This document shows, in pieces, positions 1 through 9,030 of a stretch of 54,162 nt of DNA. Under the pieces are notes generated by a model. That model was not told the DNA's origin and did no database searches. It saw only the letters and a list, made by a program, of their open reading frames with translations. The DNA is taken from NCBI RefSeq assembly GCF_001553265.1, contig NZ_KQ960610.1, positions 100,981 to 155,142 of the forward strand. The letters are read 5' to 3'. The number at the start of each line of letters is the position of its first letter. Within the stretch, counting starts at the first letter, position 1. The stretch comes from Prevotella sp. DNF00663 (GTDB lineage: Bacteria; Bacteroidota; Bacteroidia; Bacteroidales; Bacteroidaceae). A program made the translations under genes and the position numbers.

Positions 1-148
1 AGATGGTTTTAAGTGGATAAGTAGACGAGTTTTGGTTTTAGTTTGTAAGTCTTTGAGTTGATAAGTCCTTTAATTGTGGGACGGGAAAGGTTCTTTTCTT
101 TCTCCCTCCCCTCTATGGGGAGGGTTGAGGTGGGGCTTCTGTCCTTAA
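1..148 (-). repeat. Partial inverted copy of the long intergenic repeat
   Basis: Read on the minus strand this stretch matches the first part of the repeats at 11096-11550 and 36637-37090. Shared are the purine-rich head (GAAAGAAAAGAACCTTTCCC), the text around AACTTATCAACTCAAAAACT, and the stretch ending in TCCACTTAAAACCATCT. It is cut by the window edge. Positions 106-124 form the CCCTCCCC/GGGGAGGG hairpin and 117-135 is the associated G-rich tract. There is no convincing reading frame. Confidence 0.8.
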
Positions 149-149
149 T

Positions 150-178
150 AAAAAAAGGTGTGCCCAAACAGACACACC
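150..178 (-). terminator. Intrinsic terminator of the MetY-like gene
   Basis: Read on the minus strand there is an 8-bp stem with one mismatch (arms 157-164 and 171-178, 6-nt loop) followed by seven T. It lies about 20 bp past the stop of the sulfhydrylase gene. Confidence 0.8.
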
Positions 179-195
179 CTTGTATATACTCATTC

Positions 196-1479
196 TTAAA
201 TCTTATCGAGCGCTTGCTTGATGTCATCGAGCAAGTCGTCGGCATCTTCTATACCCACAGAGAGGCGGATGAGGTCGTGAGCGATGCCTGCCTCGCGCAG
301 CTGTTCGTCGGAAAGTTGACGGTGGGTATGACTAGCCGGGTGGAGCACACAGGTGCGGGCGTCGGCCACATGGGTCACGATGGCGATGAGTTGTAGTGAG
401 TCCATGAACTTAATAGCAGTCTCACGGTCGCCTTTCAGACCGAATGCCATAACACCACAAGAACCATTAGGCAGGTATTTCTGGGCTTTGGCATGGTTCG
501 GGTCGGTGGGTAATCCGGCGTAATGTACCCATGCCACACGGTTGTCGGCAGACAAGAATTCGGCTATACGCTGCGCATTGCGACAGTGTTGAGGCATACG
601 TAGATGGAGCGTTTCAAGTCCTAGGTTGAGCAAGAACGAGTTCTGAGGACCGGGGATAGACCCAAGGTCGCGCATCAACTGTGCTACTAGTTTGGTGATA
701 TAGCCCATCTTACCGAACGCTTTGGTATAGGTGAGTCCGTGATATGACTCGTCGGGTGTACACAGTCCGGGGAATTTATCGGCATGGGCATCCCAATCGA
801 AGTTGCCACTATCGACTACTACACCGCCCACTTGGGTGGCATGGCCGTCCATATACTTTGTCGTAGAGTGGGTGACGATGTCGCATCCCCATTCAAACGG
901 ACGGCAGTTGACGGGCGTAGCAAAGGTATTATCCACTACGAGAGGAACGCCATGAGCATGCGCAACACGTGCAAATTTCTCTATATCCAGCACATTACAG
1001 CCGGGATTAGAGATGGTTTCACCGAACATGAGTTTGGTGTTGGGGCGGAAAGCTGCACTCAATTCCTCTTCGGTAGCGTCTTGATTGACGAACGTACATT
1101 CGATACCGAGTTTCTTCAGCGTTACTCCAAAGAGGTTGTAGGTGCCACCGTAGATTTCGTTGGAAGCCACTACGTGATCGCCGGCCTCACATATATTGAA
1201 GATGGCGAAGAAGTTGGCCGCCTGTCCGCTCGATGTAAGTACAGCACCGATACCACCCTCAAGTGTGGCAATCTTCTTGGCTACGGCATCGTTAGTGGGG
1301 TTTTGTAGGCGGCTATAGAAATATCCCTCTTTCTTCAAATCGAAGAGTTGAGCCATTTCTTCAGTGTTGTCGTACTTGAAAGTGGTACTCTGTACGATGG
1401 GCAACACGCGTGGCTCACCGTTTTTGGGCTCCCATCCTGCTTGCACGCAGAGGGTAGATGTCTTCAAATTTTTCTTCAT
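196..1479 (-). CDS. metY: O-acetylhomoserine sulfhydrylase-type PLP enzyme
   Basis: A 427-aa member of the Cys/Met-metabolism PLP-dependent family. The N-terminus (STLCVQAGWEP, then PIVQSTTFKY) and the length fit O-acetylhomoserine aminocarboxypropyltransferase (MetY), which makes homocysteine from O-acetylhomoserine and sulfide in the cytoplasm; the shorter cystathionine gamma-synthases and lyases of the same fold are usually about 380-400 aa. The PLP-binding lysine is K208 in the THSTTKYMDGH motif, and the cofactor-contact segment SSGQAA lies near residues 83-88. The gene is monocistronic: it has its own promoter (1520-1550) and terminator (150-178). It is divergent from the GH16 gene, and nothing in the neighbourhood refines the substrate. 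Membership of the family is certain; the exact reaction is inferred from length and resemblance. Confidence 0.9.
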   Translation of the reverse strand: MKKNLKTSTLCVQAGWEPKNGEPRVLPIVQSTTFKYDNTEEMAQLFDLKKEGYFYSRLQNPTNDAVAKKIATLEGGIGAVLTSSGQAANFFAIFNICEAGDHVVASNEIYGGTYNLFGVTLKKLGIECTFVNQDATEEELSAAFRPNTKLMFGETISNPGCNVLDIEKFARVAHAHGVPLVVDNTFATPVNCRPFEWGCDIVTHSTTKYMDGHATQVGGVVVDSGNFDWDAHADKFPGLCTPDESYHGLTYTKAFGKMGYITKLVAQLMRDLGSIPGPQNSFLLNLGLETLHLRMPQHCRNAQRIAEFLSADNRVAWVHYAGLPTDPNHAKAQKYLPNGSCGVMAFGLKGDRETAIKFMDSLQLIAIVTHVADARTCVLHPASHTHRQLSDEQLREAGIAHDLIRLSVGIEDADDLLDDIKQALDKI

Positions 1480-1519
1480 AATACAAATGATTTATAATAG
1501 TCTCTATCGATGTATGTTG

Positions 1520-1550
1520 CAAAGTTACAAAACAATTTGAGCCACACAAC
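1520..1550 (-). promoter_or_regulatory. Bacteroidetes-type promoter of the MetY-like gene
   Basis: On the minus strand a GTTG -33 box (1547-1550), 19-bp spacer and TAACTTTG -7 box (1520-1527). The predicted start of transcription is about 30-35 nt ahead of the start codon. Confidence 0.7.
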
Positions 1551-1567
1551 TAAATACTACCGATTTG

Positions 1568-1599
1568 TTTGGCATTCCGATAGACTTATGTTATTTTTG
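1568..1599 (+). promoter_or_regulatory. Bacteroidetes-type promoter of the GH16 gene
   Basis: TTTG (1568-1571), a 20-bp spacer and TATTTTTG (1592-1599) match the housekeeping consensus. Transcription would start near 1606, so the coding start is 1628 and not any codon upstream of it. Confidence 0.75.
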
Positions 1600-1627
1600 T
1601 AAACACAATCTATATCAATCAAAAACA

Positions 1628-2482
1628 ATGAAAACCATGATTCAATCTATCCAAACATTGACACTAACCTCAATTCTATTACTAGGTTCCATGAGCTTAC
1701 AAGCGTGCACTAAAGCCGCTATTGTTCCTGAAGAGAAAGGACAAAAGGGTGATAAAACATTATTTGTGGAGAATTTCGACGGTGTATCCAAGCGACCCGA
1801 CCCGGCTGTATGGATGCTCTGTAAATACTCAGATACGGTATGGGGGCGCTACTTCGAGCATGCACAGAACTATGAAAACGTGCGTGTGGAGGGCGGTTAT
1901 CTGAAGTTGAAAGCCGATAAACGCGACGGAATTTACCGCAATGGAGGCATCAGAACCATCAAAGGGTTCCCATGTAATACACGCGTTGAAGTGAAGGCGC
2001 GGTTCACTCATCAGGTCAAGGGAGGTTTCCCGGCCATTTGGCAGATGCCAATTAAGGGTAAAAACTGGCCTCAAAGTGGCGAGATAGATATCATGGAATG
2101 GATACAAAGCACACCCGGAGAAATCTATCAGACGGTGCATACGTCGTACAATCGAGAGCATTTGGGGCGCACCGGAGCCACCAATACACAGCCTAATCGC
2201 AACCTCGACATCACGAAAGACCACGTGTATGCGGTCGAGAGAACCGAGAAAGCACTCATATTCTATCTCGATGGATGTGAGACATGGCGCTATGAGAATC
2301 GACAAACTACCGATGAGAAAGGGAATATACAGTATCCGTTTGCCGATTACGACTTCGATATTATCTTGAATTTCTCACTCGGTGGCAAGTTCAAGGGTGA
2401 GGAAACGTGGCCCGGTGACATTGATGATGCCGATTTACCCGGTGAGATGTGGATAGACTGGGTGAAAGTTTCAAAACTCTAA
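1628..2482 (+). CDS. Glycoside hydrolase family 16 lipoprotein
   Basis: A 284-aa secreted glucanase of the GH16 family (beta-1,3/1,4-glucan, laminarin, agar/carrageenan or porphyran type endohydrolases). Residues 1-27 form a lipoprotein signal ending in LQAC, so the mature protein starts at C27 and is membrane-anchored. The catalytic motif ExDxxE is E152-I-D154-I-M-E157 (GEIDIMEW): E152 is the expected nucleophile and E157 the acid/base. The fold begins at LFVENFDG (about residue 45) and ends in MWIDWVKV. The start is chosen because the promoter at 1568-1599 excludes the upstream frame extension. The gene stands alone, outside the SusCD locus, and is divergent from the sulfhydrylase gene. The intact ExDxxE motif without an insertion favours a beta-1,3-glucanase-like enzyme, but substrate is not decided by what I can see. 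Confidence 0.9.
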   Translation: MKTMIQSIQTLTLTSILLLGSMSLQACTKAAIVPEEKGQKGDKTLFVENFDGVSKRPDPAVWMLCKYSDTVWGRYFEHAQNYENVRVEGGYLKLKADKRDGIYRNGGIRTIKGFPCNTRVEVKARFTHQVKGGFPAIWQMPIKGKNWPQSGEIDIMEWIQSTPGEIYQTVHTSYNREHLGRTGATNTQPNRNLDITKDHVYAVERTEKALIFYLDGCETWRYENRQTTDEKGNIQYPFADYDFDIILNFSLGGKFKGEETWPGDIDDADLPGEMWIDWVKVSKL

Positions 2483-2500
2483 ATCAAGTTTTAGGTTCGT

Positions 2501-3628
2501 TTAAAAACAAATCTTGAAGACCGTGAGGCCGTTGCTTTCGGTCTTCAAGGAAAAACTGAAGCCATGACGGGTGAGCACTTCGCGTACGAAGATAAGGCCG
2601 ATGCCTTGTCCGTTGGGCTTCGATGAATAGAACGGGGTGAAGAGATGCGACTCTGTTTCAGCAGTGATAGGGTCGCCATCATCGCTGATTTCAATGCTGT
2701 GTGAAGTGGTTGTAAGAGTTATTGTACCCTTGCCATCTATGCTTTCTATCGCATTTTTGATGATGTTTACAAACAACTGTTCCATCAAGATAGGGTCGGC
2801 TTGGAGGATGAGCGGCTCATATTGTCGACGGATGGTGATATCTTGGCAGAGTGTTTCCATCGACCTGAGACAAGTATCTAGATGCTCGCATACATCCATA
2901 GACTGTAAAGTGGGTTCTGGAATCTTCACCACATCGGCAAAACGTGTGATGAATCGACTCATGGCATAGCTACGGTCGATACACACGCGCATCAATTCCG
3001 CGATGTCGGTATCGGCTTTTAATTCCTCTGAAATACTCTCAAGACTCGACGTAATGCCTGCCACGGTGTTGTTTACCTCGTGGGCTATCATACGGACAAC
3101 TTGTTTATAAGCCTTGTTCTCGGCCTTTCTCACCTCATCGGTCATCGATTCTATAAGTACGAAAGGATGCTGAAAACCATGGTCGATAAACGAAAGTCGT
3201 GCTAAACGGTAGATATGACTGTCGCTCAAATGGAGTGTAACGGTCTCTCCTTCTTGCAAGGTGGCGATGCGTTGGACTAGTTCTTGGTTGGCAAGGAAGT
3301 GCCGGGCAGCAGGATTTAGCGACGTGGTGTGGCCCTCGAAGTCCATCTGTACCACGCCCATGGGAGACGCCTCGATGAGCAAATCAAGGAAATGATTCTG
3401 CTCACGGACGCGCAATCGGTTCTCTTTCAACTGCTCCATCATGCGGTTGAAGATGTCTATGATGCGGTCGGCATCTTTTTGTCCCACGTGTCGAAGACGC
3501 GAATTGAAGTCTTGAGCCGACAGTAAATCCATGCCACTCTCAATGATTCGTCGTGGTTTGACGACGTAACGATGATAAAGACCTGCCAAGATGAGAGCCG
3601 TGAGAAGAGCTGTTGCTGCGTAAATCAT
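2501..3628 (-). CDS. NtrB-type sensor histidine kinase
   Basis: A 375-aa histidine kinase, partner of the adjoining NtrC-type regulator. One N-terminal membrane segment (residues 2-18) is followed by a HAMP-like stretch (about 20-75), a PAS domain (about 78-165), the phosphoacceptor helix with H183 in the IAHEVNN motif, and a C-terminal ATPase domain with N box (NIIKNAIES), G1 (DDGDP) and G2 (GQGIGLIF) motifs. There is no periplasmic sensing domain: the start is fixed by the 4-bp ATGA overlap with the regulator gene at 3625-3628, so the signal must be read by the PAS domain, the membrane segment or a partner. As the last gene of the efflux operon it is probably co-transcribed with the transporter it controls. 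It converges with the GH16 gene across 18 bp and no terminator is apparent there. Confidence 0.9.
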   Translation of the reverse strand: MIYAATALLTALILAGLYHRYVVKPRRIIESGMDLLSAQDFNSRLRHVGQKDADRIIDIFNRMMEQLKENRLRVREQNHFLDLLIEASPMGVVQMDFEGHTTSLNPAARHFLANQELVQRIATLQEGETVTLHLSDSHIYRLARLSFIDHGFQHPFVLIESMTDEVRKAENKAYKQVVRMIAHEVNNTVAGITSSLESISEELKADTDIAELMRVCIDRSYAMSRFITRFADVVKIPEPTLQSMDVCEHLDTCLRSMETLCQDITIRRQYEPLILQADPILMEQLFVNIIKNAIESIDGKGTITLTTTSHSIEISDDGDPITAETESHLFTPFYSSKPNGQGIGLIFVREVLTRHGFSFSLKTESNGLTVFKICF

Positions 3629-4932
3629 GCCTTGTTGTATTTTTCTAGTCGGCGGTATAAGGCTTGCCGAGTGATGCCTAAGTGGGCTGCCACACGCGTA
3701 ATGTTACCACCAAATAGCTGCATAGCCTGTTCGATACGGGCACGCTCGGCATCGGCCAGCGTACCGTTGGATTCTGAAGAGAATATCCTGTCGCCATGTT
3801 TCAGCCCCAGTTGGAAATCATTGGCGGTGAGATAGTCTTTGTCACTGATGATAATGGTGCGCTCCACAAGATTCTTCAGTTCTCTGATGTTACCCGAATA
3901 ATTTTGCTCAGACAGCATATCCATTGCTTCTGGGGCAATGTCTACCGAACGAACTTGGGCTGCAAAATGGTTCACGAGTAATGGTATGTCTTCGCGACGT
4001 TCGCTGAGTGAGGGTAGATGGATGGTGATTAAGTTGATACGATAGAACAAATCTTCGCGGAATCTACGCTCGTTGATGCGGCTTGGCAAGTCGGCATTGG
4101 TGGCCGACACTACACGTATATCAACCTTACGAGGCCTACTGTCGCCCAATGGTTCGAAAGTTTGGTCTTGCAATACACGCAATAGCTTCACCTGTGAAGC
4201 CATGTCCAAGTCGCCTATCTCGTCGAGGAAGATGGTTCCTTTGTCTGCCATTTCGAATCGACCGATGCGATCTGACTGTGCATCGGTGAACGCTCCCTTG
4301 CGGTGACCGAACATTTCGCTCTCGAAAAGCGATTGTGATATGCCGCCTAGATTGACTTTGACAAAGGGCTTCTTGGTTCTACTGCTATTGCGATGGATGG
4401 CTTCTGCAATGAGTTCCTTACCTGTTCCGCTCTCTCCGGTAATCAATACGGATGCCTGAGTTTTGGCCACTCGCGCCACCATATCAAGACATTCTCTGAG
4501 CGCCCGACTCTTTCCGATGATTTCAGGAAAGTCGTTTGGTGCCTCCGTTTGTGGTATGTCGTTCATTTGTAGAGCCGTCTCAATGCGCTGTAATAGACTG
4601 GCATTGTTCCAAGGCTTGGTGATAAAGTCGAACGCTCCGGCCCTCATACCTTTCACAGCAAGGTCTATACTGCCCCAAGCTGTCATGAGTATGATCGGGA
4701 TATGAGGCAAAAACAACTTCACTTGGCGTAATAATGTCAAGCCTTCGTCGCCCGATGTGGAGAGCGAGAAGTTCATATCCATGAGTATCAGTTGCAGTCT
4801 TGCCCCTTGACTCCGTATCATATCCATGGCTTCCGTGGCGTTGCTGACGGCCAATGGCGTCATTCCTGCTCGCTTCAGCATGAAATTAAGCGATGAACGT
4901 ATGGTGATGTCGTCGTCAATTATCAGTATCAT
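3625..4932 (-). CDS. Sigma-54-dependent NtrC-family response regulator
   Basis: A 435-aa enhancer-binding protein. The receiver domain (1-120) has the acidic pocket D6-D8, phosphoacceptor D52 and K106. The AAA+ domain (about 138-365) shows Walker A GESGTGKE (166-173), Walker B GTIFLDE (D237, E238) and the sigma-54 contact loop as GAFTDA (213-218) instead of GAFTGA; the FT pair that contacts sigma-54 is kept. The C-terminal Fis-type helix-turn-helix ends in GITRQALYRRLEKY. It activates transcription with RpoN after phosphorylation by the kinase encoded next. The site at 10990-11031 upstream of the operon (sigma-54-like promoter plus palindrome) is the obvious target, which implies autoregulation. 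It begins 19 bp after the TolC-like gene. Confidence 0.95.
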   Translation of the reverse strand: MILIIDDDITIRSSLNFMLKRAGMTPLAVSNATEAMDMIRSQGARLQLILMDMNFSLSTSGDEGLTLLRQVKLFLPHIPIILMTAWGSIDLAVKGMRAGAFDFITKPWNNASLLQRIETALQMNDIPQTEAPNDFPEIIGKSRALRECLDMVARVAKTQASVLITGESGTGKELIAEAIHRNSSRTKKPFVKVNLGGISQSLFESEMFGHRKGAFTDAQSDRIGRFEMADKGTIFLDEIGDLDMASQVKLLRVLQDQTFEPLGDSRPRKVDIRVVSATNADLPSRINERRFREDLFYRINLITIHLPSLSERREDIPLLVNHFAAQVRSVDIAPEAMDMLSEQNYSGNIRELKNLVERTIIISDKDYLTANDFQLGLKHGDRIFSSESNGTLADAERARIEQAMQLFGGNITRVAAHLGITRQALYRRLEKYNKA

Positions 4933-4951
4933 AACACAAAGCTATATATTT

Positions 4952-6430
4952 TCATGGCTTCTCACAAATTATTGCTTCAAAATCAGCATCAATGCTATTG
5001 TTTGTCGAGAAATCCCATAATGTGAGGCTACGAAGTTGATAATAGTAGTGCCAAAAGAGGTAAGTCTCGTTGATATATTGTTGTCGTGCCTCGTCTTTTC
5101 GGATTTGTGCATCGTTCAAATCAAGCGTGTTAATCTTGCCCATGACAAATGTTTCGATACTCGTTTGGTAACGCCGACGGGCTATACTGTCGGCTTCGAC
5201 GGCGATAGAGAGCTGTCGTCGCTGGTTGTTGAAGTTTTCTACAAGTAGGAATATGTTCTGGTTGAAGGCTTGTTGTTGCTGACGTAGTCGGCTCTCGGTG
5301 ACCTTTCGGTTGCTTTCGGCCATGCGTAATGTACCGCGACGCTTCCCCCAATCCAACAGCGGAATGGCCACACCTACTCGCACGATGGCATTATCGCGCA
5401 GGTCGCGATAGGCATTTTGCAATCGGTCGTTGGCTATTCCGCTCCATCCCATCGTCACGTTGAGCGATATATCTCGTAGGTTTCCGCGTGCTTGCGCCAC
5501 CGCATAGTCGGCTTCCAATTGGCTTCTTCGGATACTTTGAACGAATGAATTACGAGTTAAAGCCTTGTCTAAGACGTCGACATAAGCAAGTTGGGGTGTG
5601 CCGGTAAGTACTTGTTGGGGTGGTGATACTACTTGTAAATCGGCCGAATCGGGCATATCGAGGAAGGCACGCAGCCTGAACAGGCTACTGTTCTTGCTGC
5701 TTTCGGCTCGCGCCAATGTCGCTTCGGCTTTGAGCAAGGATAGTTTTAGTTGCATGACATCGCTCTCGCTGACGTGCCCCATACGCCTTCTTTCGCGGGC
5801 AATATCGTATAGTCGCTGTGCATTTTCCTTGTTTTGACGGGCTATATTCACGTTTTCGTTGGCCAAAAGTAGGTCAAAGAAATATTGGATAGTCTTCATG
5901 GTGACCTCTTCGGTGGCCGAGATGAAAGCGGCTTTTGCCTCGTTATACTTCACCGGTTCAATGCGTCGGTGCCACTTATGATGGTTTACGCCGAAGAGAG
6001 GTTGCTCCAATGTGAGACTCAAAGGTACCGACATGAAGTTCCGATTGTTGGTGTCGTGGATGTAATCGAGCGATGATGTGAGCGATAACCGGCCGCCCGT
6101 GAGCCATATATTCTGCTTAATGTTGAGTGCACTCGCTAGCGATGTGGTCTCATTGCGCACATACTTATATGTTCCGTCGGCCTGTTGATAGGCGCTATAG
6201 CTTTGGTTGAACTGCGGAAGAGTGCCCACCAATGACAACTCCGGAAGCATATCGGCTCGGTAAGCACGATACTCCCAATAGGCAGCAAGCAACGAATTGC
6301 GAGCCACAGCAGCATCCAAGCTCTGCCGACGAGCCATGGCGATGGCGTCGGGGAGCGATAGTTGCAGCGTATCGGCGGCCGCAACGTACTGGCAAATGGT
6401 TGTCAAGAGCAGTAAAAACAATCGTCTCAT
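4952..6430 (-). CDS. TolC-family outer membrane efflux protein
   Basis: A 492-aa outer membrane channel. A signal peptide (MRRLFLLLLTTICQYVAAAD) is followed by the two helical OEP repeats: DTLQLSLPDAIAMARRQSLD opens the first at about residue 20, and the second begins near residue 270 (LAYVDVLDKALTRNS). The long helices are rich in A, R, Q and E, and KINTLDLNDAQIRKDEARQQ near the C-terminus is typical of the family. It would form the outer membrane exit duct for the ABC transporter encoded just upstream, and its start overlaps the end of the second permease gene by 4 bp (6427-6430). Only the family is certain; the exported substrate is unknown. Confidence 0.93.
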   Translation of the reverse strand: MRRLFLLLLTTICQYVAAADTLQLSLPDAIAMARRQSLDAAVARNSLLAAYWEYRAYRADMLPELSLVGTLPQFNQSYSAYQQADGTYKYVRNETTSLASALNIKQNIWLTGGRLSLTSSLDYIHDTNNRNFMSVPLSLTLEQPLFGVNHHKWHRRIEPVKYNEAKAAFISATEEVTMKTIQYFFDLLLANENVNIARQNKENAQRLYDIARERRRMGHVSESDVMQLKLSLLKAEATLARAESSKNSSLFRLRAFLDMPDSADLQVVSPPQQVLTGTPQLAYVDVLDKALTRNSFVQSIRRSQLEADYAVAQARGNLRDISLNVTMGWSGIANDRLQNAYRDLRDNAIVRVGVAIPLLDWGKRRGTLRMAESNRKVTESRLRQQQQAFNQNIFLLVENFNNQRRQLSIAVEADSIARRRYQTSIETFVMGKINTLDLNDAQIRKDEARQQYINETYLFWHYYYQLRSLTLWDFSTNNSIDADFEAIICEKP

Positions 6431-7755
6431 AGTTCTCGAAGGGCTTCTGATGGTAATTCACGCGCGGCTTTTCTCACAGGAATCAAGGTGGCTAAAGTAC
6501 TGATAAGTACTAAGATGACGTAGGTGATGAGCGTTGTTATACAAAGCAACCGGATGGGGTGATACATCAAATACGAGTAGTATTCTGCCAAAGATTCTTG
6601 TCTTGGACTGATATGGAACATTCCCATGGGTTGTAAGATGCTTATTGCTGCCACCCAAGCAAGACAGAATGCGAGTGTTGTGAGCATGGTAGACTCCAGT
6701 AAGTATTGCTTCATGATGCTGCGAGTGTCGGCTCCCATCGCCTTTTGTACGCCTATTTCGTCGCGTCGGTCGGCTGTTCTTAACCAGAAAGTTCCTAATA
6801 TTCCAAGGAATATACAAGCCAAAAGGAAAAGCATAAAGATGCCGGCTATGCGTACAGCACTCATCAAACCGTATACTTCTAACTGGTCTTTCTGTCGTTC
6901 GATATCGTTTTTGAGCGATACGGAATAGATATTTCCGGTGCGTAATTTGGGGACAACGGTGGTTTGAAACCATTGTTTGAATGTCTCCACATCGGTATCC
7001 TCACGCAGTCGCAACGCAATATTAGTCTTGTCCCATTGGTCTTTCATATCGAAGTTGAGATTCCGGAACACCAGCAGGTTACCGTCGTTCACTTGCATAG
7101 TCTGCATGCTGACGTCGTCGAATACCCCAGCAATGGTATAAGCTGTATGTGCATCATCGCTGTATAGTATCTTCTTGCCGATGGCATTGCGTCCGGAGAA
7201 GTAGGTTTCAGCAATGTATTTGGAAATATAGACCGTGTGCGGCGAAGTGATACCATGCTCTCCCGGCTTTAACAGATGGATGGGGCGACCCGTATAGGCA
7301 TCGCGAAACCGATAGAGATGGAGTTGATCTCCACCTGCCATAGGGACGATATGGAAGAATCGTGCAGGTATTTTTCTAGCAGTATCGCCTTGTACCAAGA
7401 ATTGACTTACAGTTAAATTATTTCCGTAAGGAGTCGATTCTCCCGTGCCAATTACGCATTCTTCCACGTCTTGATGCTTTTGAATGAGCTGTAAAGCGTG
7501 GCGTAGCTCCTGCTCATATACACTGTCATTAGCGCATGTTTCTTTCCATCCTTCATCTTGATTGGTGTACCTATTTAACTCCACGGTATATAGATGGCGA
7601 CTGTCATAGCCCTTGTCCGATTGAAACGCTGGCCATTGGAATAAGCCAAAATAAACAATAAAGAAAAGGAAGAAAGCCACAAGTGCCAGTTCAATAAACA
7701 GCCAACTGTTTTTACTACGTTGATTCCAAAGGGTTTTAAAGATAATTCTTAGCAT
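6427..7755 (-). CDS. MacB/FtsX-type ABC transporter permease 2
   Basis: A 442-aa permease with four predicted membrane spans: one near residues 20-42, then a large periplasmic domain (about 45-300), then three C-terminal spans in the FtsX domain (about 310-435). The motif RRDEIGVQKAMGADTRSIMKQYL between spans is the usual coupling segment of this family (RRxEIGxxxAxGA). It pairs with the permease at 7762-9030, giving a heterodimeric MacB-like transporter, which is the usual arrangement in Bacteroidetes operons of this kind. The gap to the preceding gene is only 6 bp and the next gene overlaps by 4 bp, so translation is probably coupled. Substrates of this type include antimicrobial peptides, lipids or secreted metabolites; none can be assigned here. 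Confidence 0.9.
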   Translation of the reverse strand: MLRIIFKTLWNQRSKNSWLFIELALVAFFLFFIVYFGLFQWPAFQSDKGYDSRHLYTVELNRYTNQDEGWKETCANDSVYEQELRHALQLIQKHQDVEECVIGTGESTPYGNNLTVSQFLVQGDTARKIPARFFHIVPMAGGDQLHLYRFRDAYTGRPIHLLKPGEHGITSPHTVYISKYIAETYFSGRNAIGKKILYSDDAHTAYTIAGVFDDVSMQTMQVNDGNLLVFRNLNFDMKDQWDKTNIALRLREDTDVETFKQWFQTTVVPKLRTGNIYSVSLKNDIERQKDQLEVYGLMSAVRIAGIFMLFLLACIFLGILGTFWLRTADRRDEIGVQKAMGADTRSIMKQYLLESTMLTTLAFCLAWVAAISILQPMGMFHISPRQESLAEYYSYLMYHPIRLLCITTLITYVILVLISTLATLIPVRKAARELPSEALREL

Positions 7756-7761
7756 ACGGTT

Positions 7762-9030
7762 TTACTTTTTAAGGTTCAACGAATCTACAATATTGCGACG
7801 CAAAGAGAGGCATCCGGGGACCACGGCTGCCAATATGTTGACTGTCAAGCATACCAAGATAGTGAACAATATAATCCATGAATTGAACAGCATTTCAATA
7901 GTGATGATGGGATCGTCGCCTGTTTGGGTGAGCATCGACCGTAAGGCCGAGGCATTGGAAACCACAAGTACATAGGCCAACAAGAGGCCGATGAGCGACC
8001 CGATAGCTGTGAGTAGCACGTTCTCTACCATCACTTGCCACAGCAATGTGGACCTTCGCGCACCGAAAGCCTTTCGTATGCCCATTTCGGGAAGGCGTTT
8101 TTCCATACGACTGGAGATGAGACTGCTCAGGTTAAGCGACGGAATGACAAGTAGTCCGACTACTAATATTCCCAAAAGAATCAATGTTGCATAGTTGAAT
8201 TCGTCTCCCGTCATCTCAAAATTGGCCGATTCTGCCAACATTCTTAAGTCGACTTGAAATTCTTTTTGAGAGGTATTCAAGCGTTTGAAGAAGTCGGCAA
8301 TGGATTGTTGGGCTTGCTTTTTATCGCTCGTCAGTAGGTAGACATCCCATGTACCAAATAGTTTTTCGCTTGCTTTCGTGGCTTTGTTTTGGAGCATCTG
8401 TGGCGAAGCTGGCAGCCAAACTTCAGCATACGGTTCGCTAACAAAGGCCGATACGTCGGCTACTACGCCTGCTACGCGGCGCAACATGCCATTGAAGAGT
8501 ATCTGTCGGCCGGCAATTTCGCTCGCTCCAAACATGCGTTTAGCCAGTGATTCACTGATAACAATGTCGCTTGATGCCCTGAGTATGTCGGCTTCTCCAT
8601 AGGCTTTACCACTCAAGAACTTGAATTTGAACACGTCCCAAAAGCCTGCATCGGTGTAGACATAGGTTGCCGTGGTGGCTTGTAGATTGTTGGGAAGACT
8701 GAGTTGCCCTTTGTTCGGCTTGGTCTTGGTACCTATATAGCTCACTCCTTTCAGCGTTTTTAATCGTTCGGCAAGGCTGTAACTGAGTCTCCCCATCTGA
8801 ACATTACGGTCGGCAAACTCTGCTTTGCCCGGTAATTCTATACGTAGTGAGGTCATCTCCAACATCATATTGCGTTGGTTGTAAGGGTAAAGAGGCGCCA
8901 CTTTGATATAGGTTAAGATGATGACCGACATGGTTAACATCACCGAAAGAGCCGTTCCCACGATGTAAATAGTAGAGAATAGCTTATGTTGCCCTATCAT
9001 TGTTCGGGCCTGACGAAGGTATATATTCAT
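7762..9030 (-). CDS. MacB/FtsX-type ABC transporter permease 1
   Basis: A 422-aa permease of the same architecture as its neighbour: an N-terminal span (about residues 20-45), a periplasmic domain with MacB_PCD-type features (about 50-275), and a C-terminal FtsX domain with three spans. The coupling segment reads MEKRLPEMGIRKAFGARRST. Its start codon overlaps the stop of the adaptor gene by 4 bp (9027-9030). Together with the ATPase at 10292-10957 and the second permease it makes the inner-membrane part of a tripartite exporter. The two permeases are clearly diverged from each other, so this is an old duplication and not a recent one. Confidence 0.9.
   Translation of the reverse strand: MNIYLRQARTMIGQHKLFSTIYIVGTALSVMLTMSVIILTYIKVAPLYPYNQRNMMLEMTSLRIELPGKAEFADRNVQMGRLSYSLAERLKTLKGVSYIGTKTKPNKGQLSLPNNLQATTATYVYTDAGFWDVFKFKFLSGKAYGEADILRASSDIVISESLAKRMFGASEIAGRQILFNGMLRRVAGVVADVSAFVSEPYAEVWLPASPQMLQNKATKASEKLFGTWDVYLLTSDKKQAQQSIADFFKRLNTSQKEFQVDLRMLAESANFEMTGDEFNYATLILLGILVVGLLVIPSLNLSSLISSRMEKRLPEMGIRKAFGARRSTLLWQVMVENVLLTAIGSLIGLLLAYVLVVSNASALRSMLTQTGDDPIITIEMLFNSWIILFTILVCLTVNILAAVVPGCLSLRRNIVDSLNLKK

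Noticed and set aside
9..396. Open frames of 78 and 112 codons at the left edge on both strands
   Set aside because: They lie in the dispersed repeat, the terminator and the 3' end of the MetY-like gene; no start signal and no protein-like composition.
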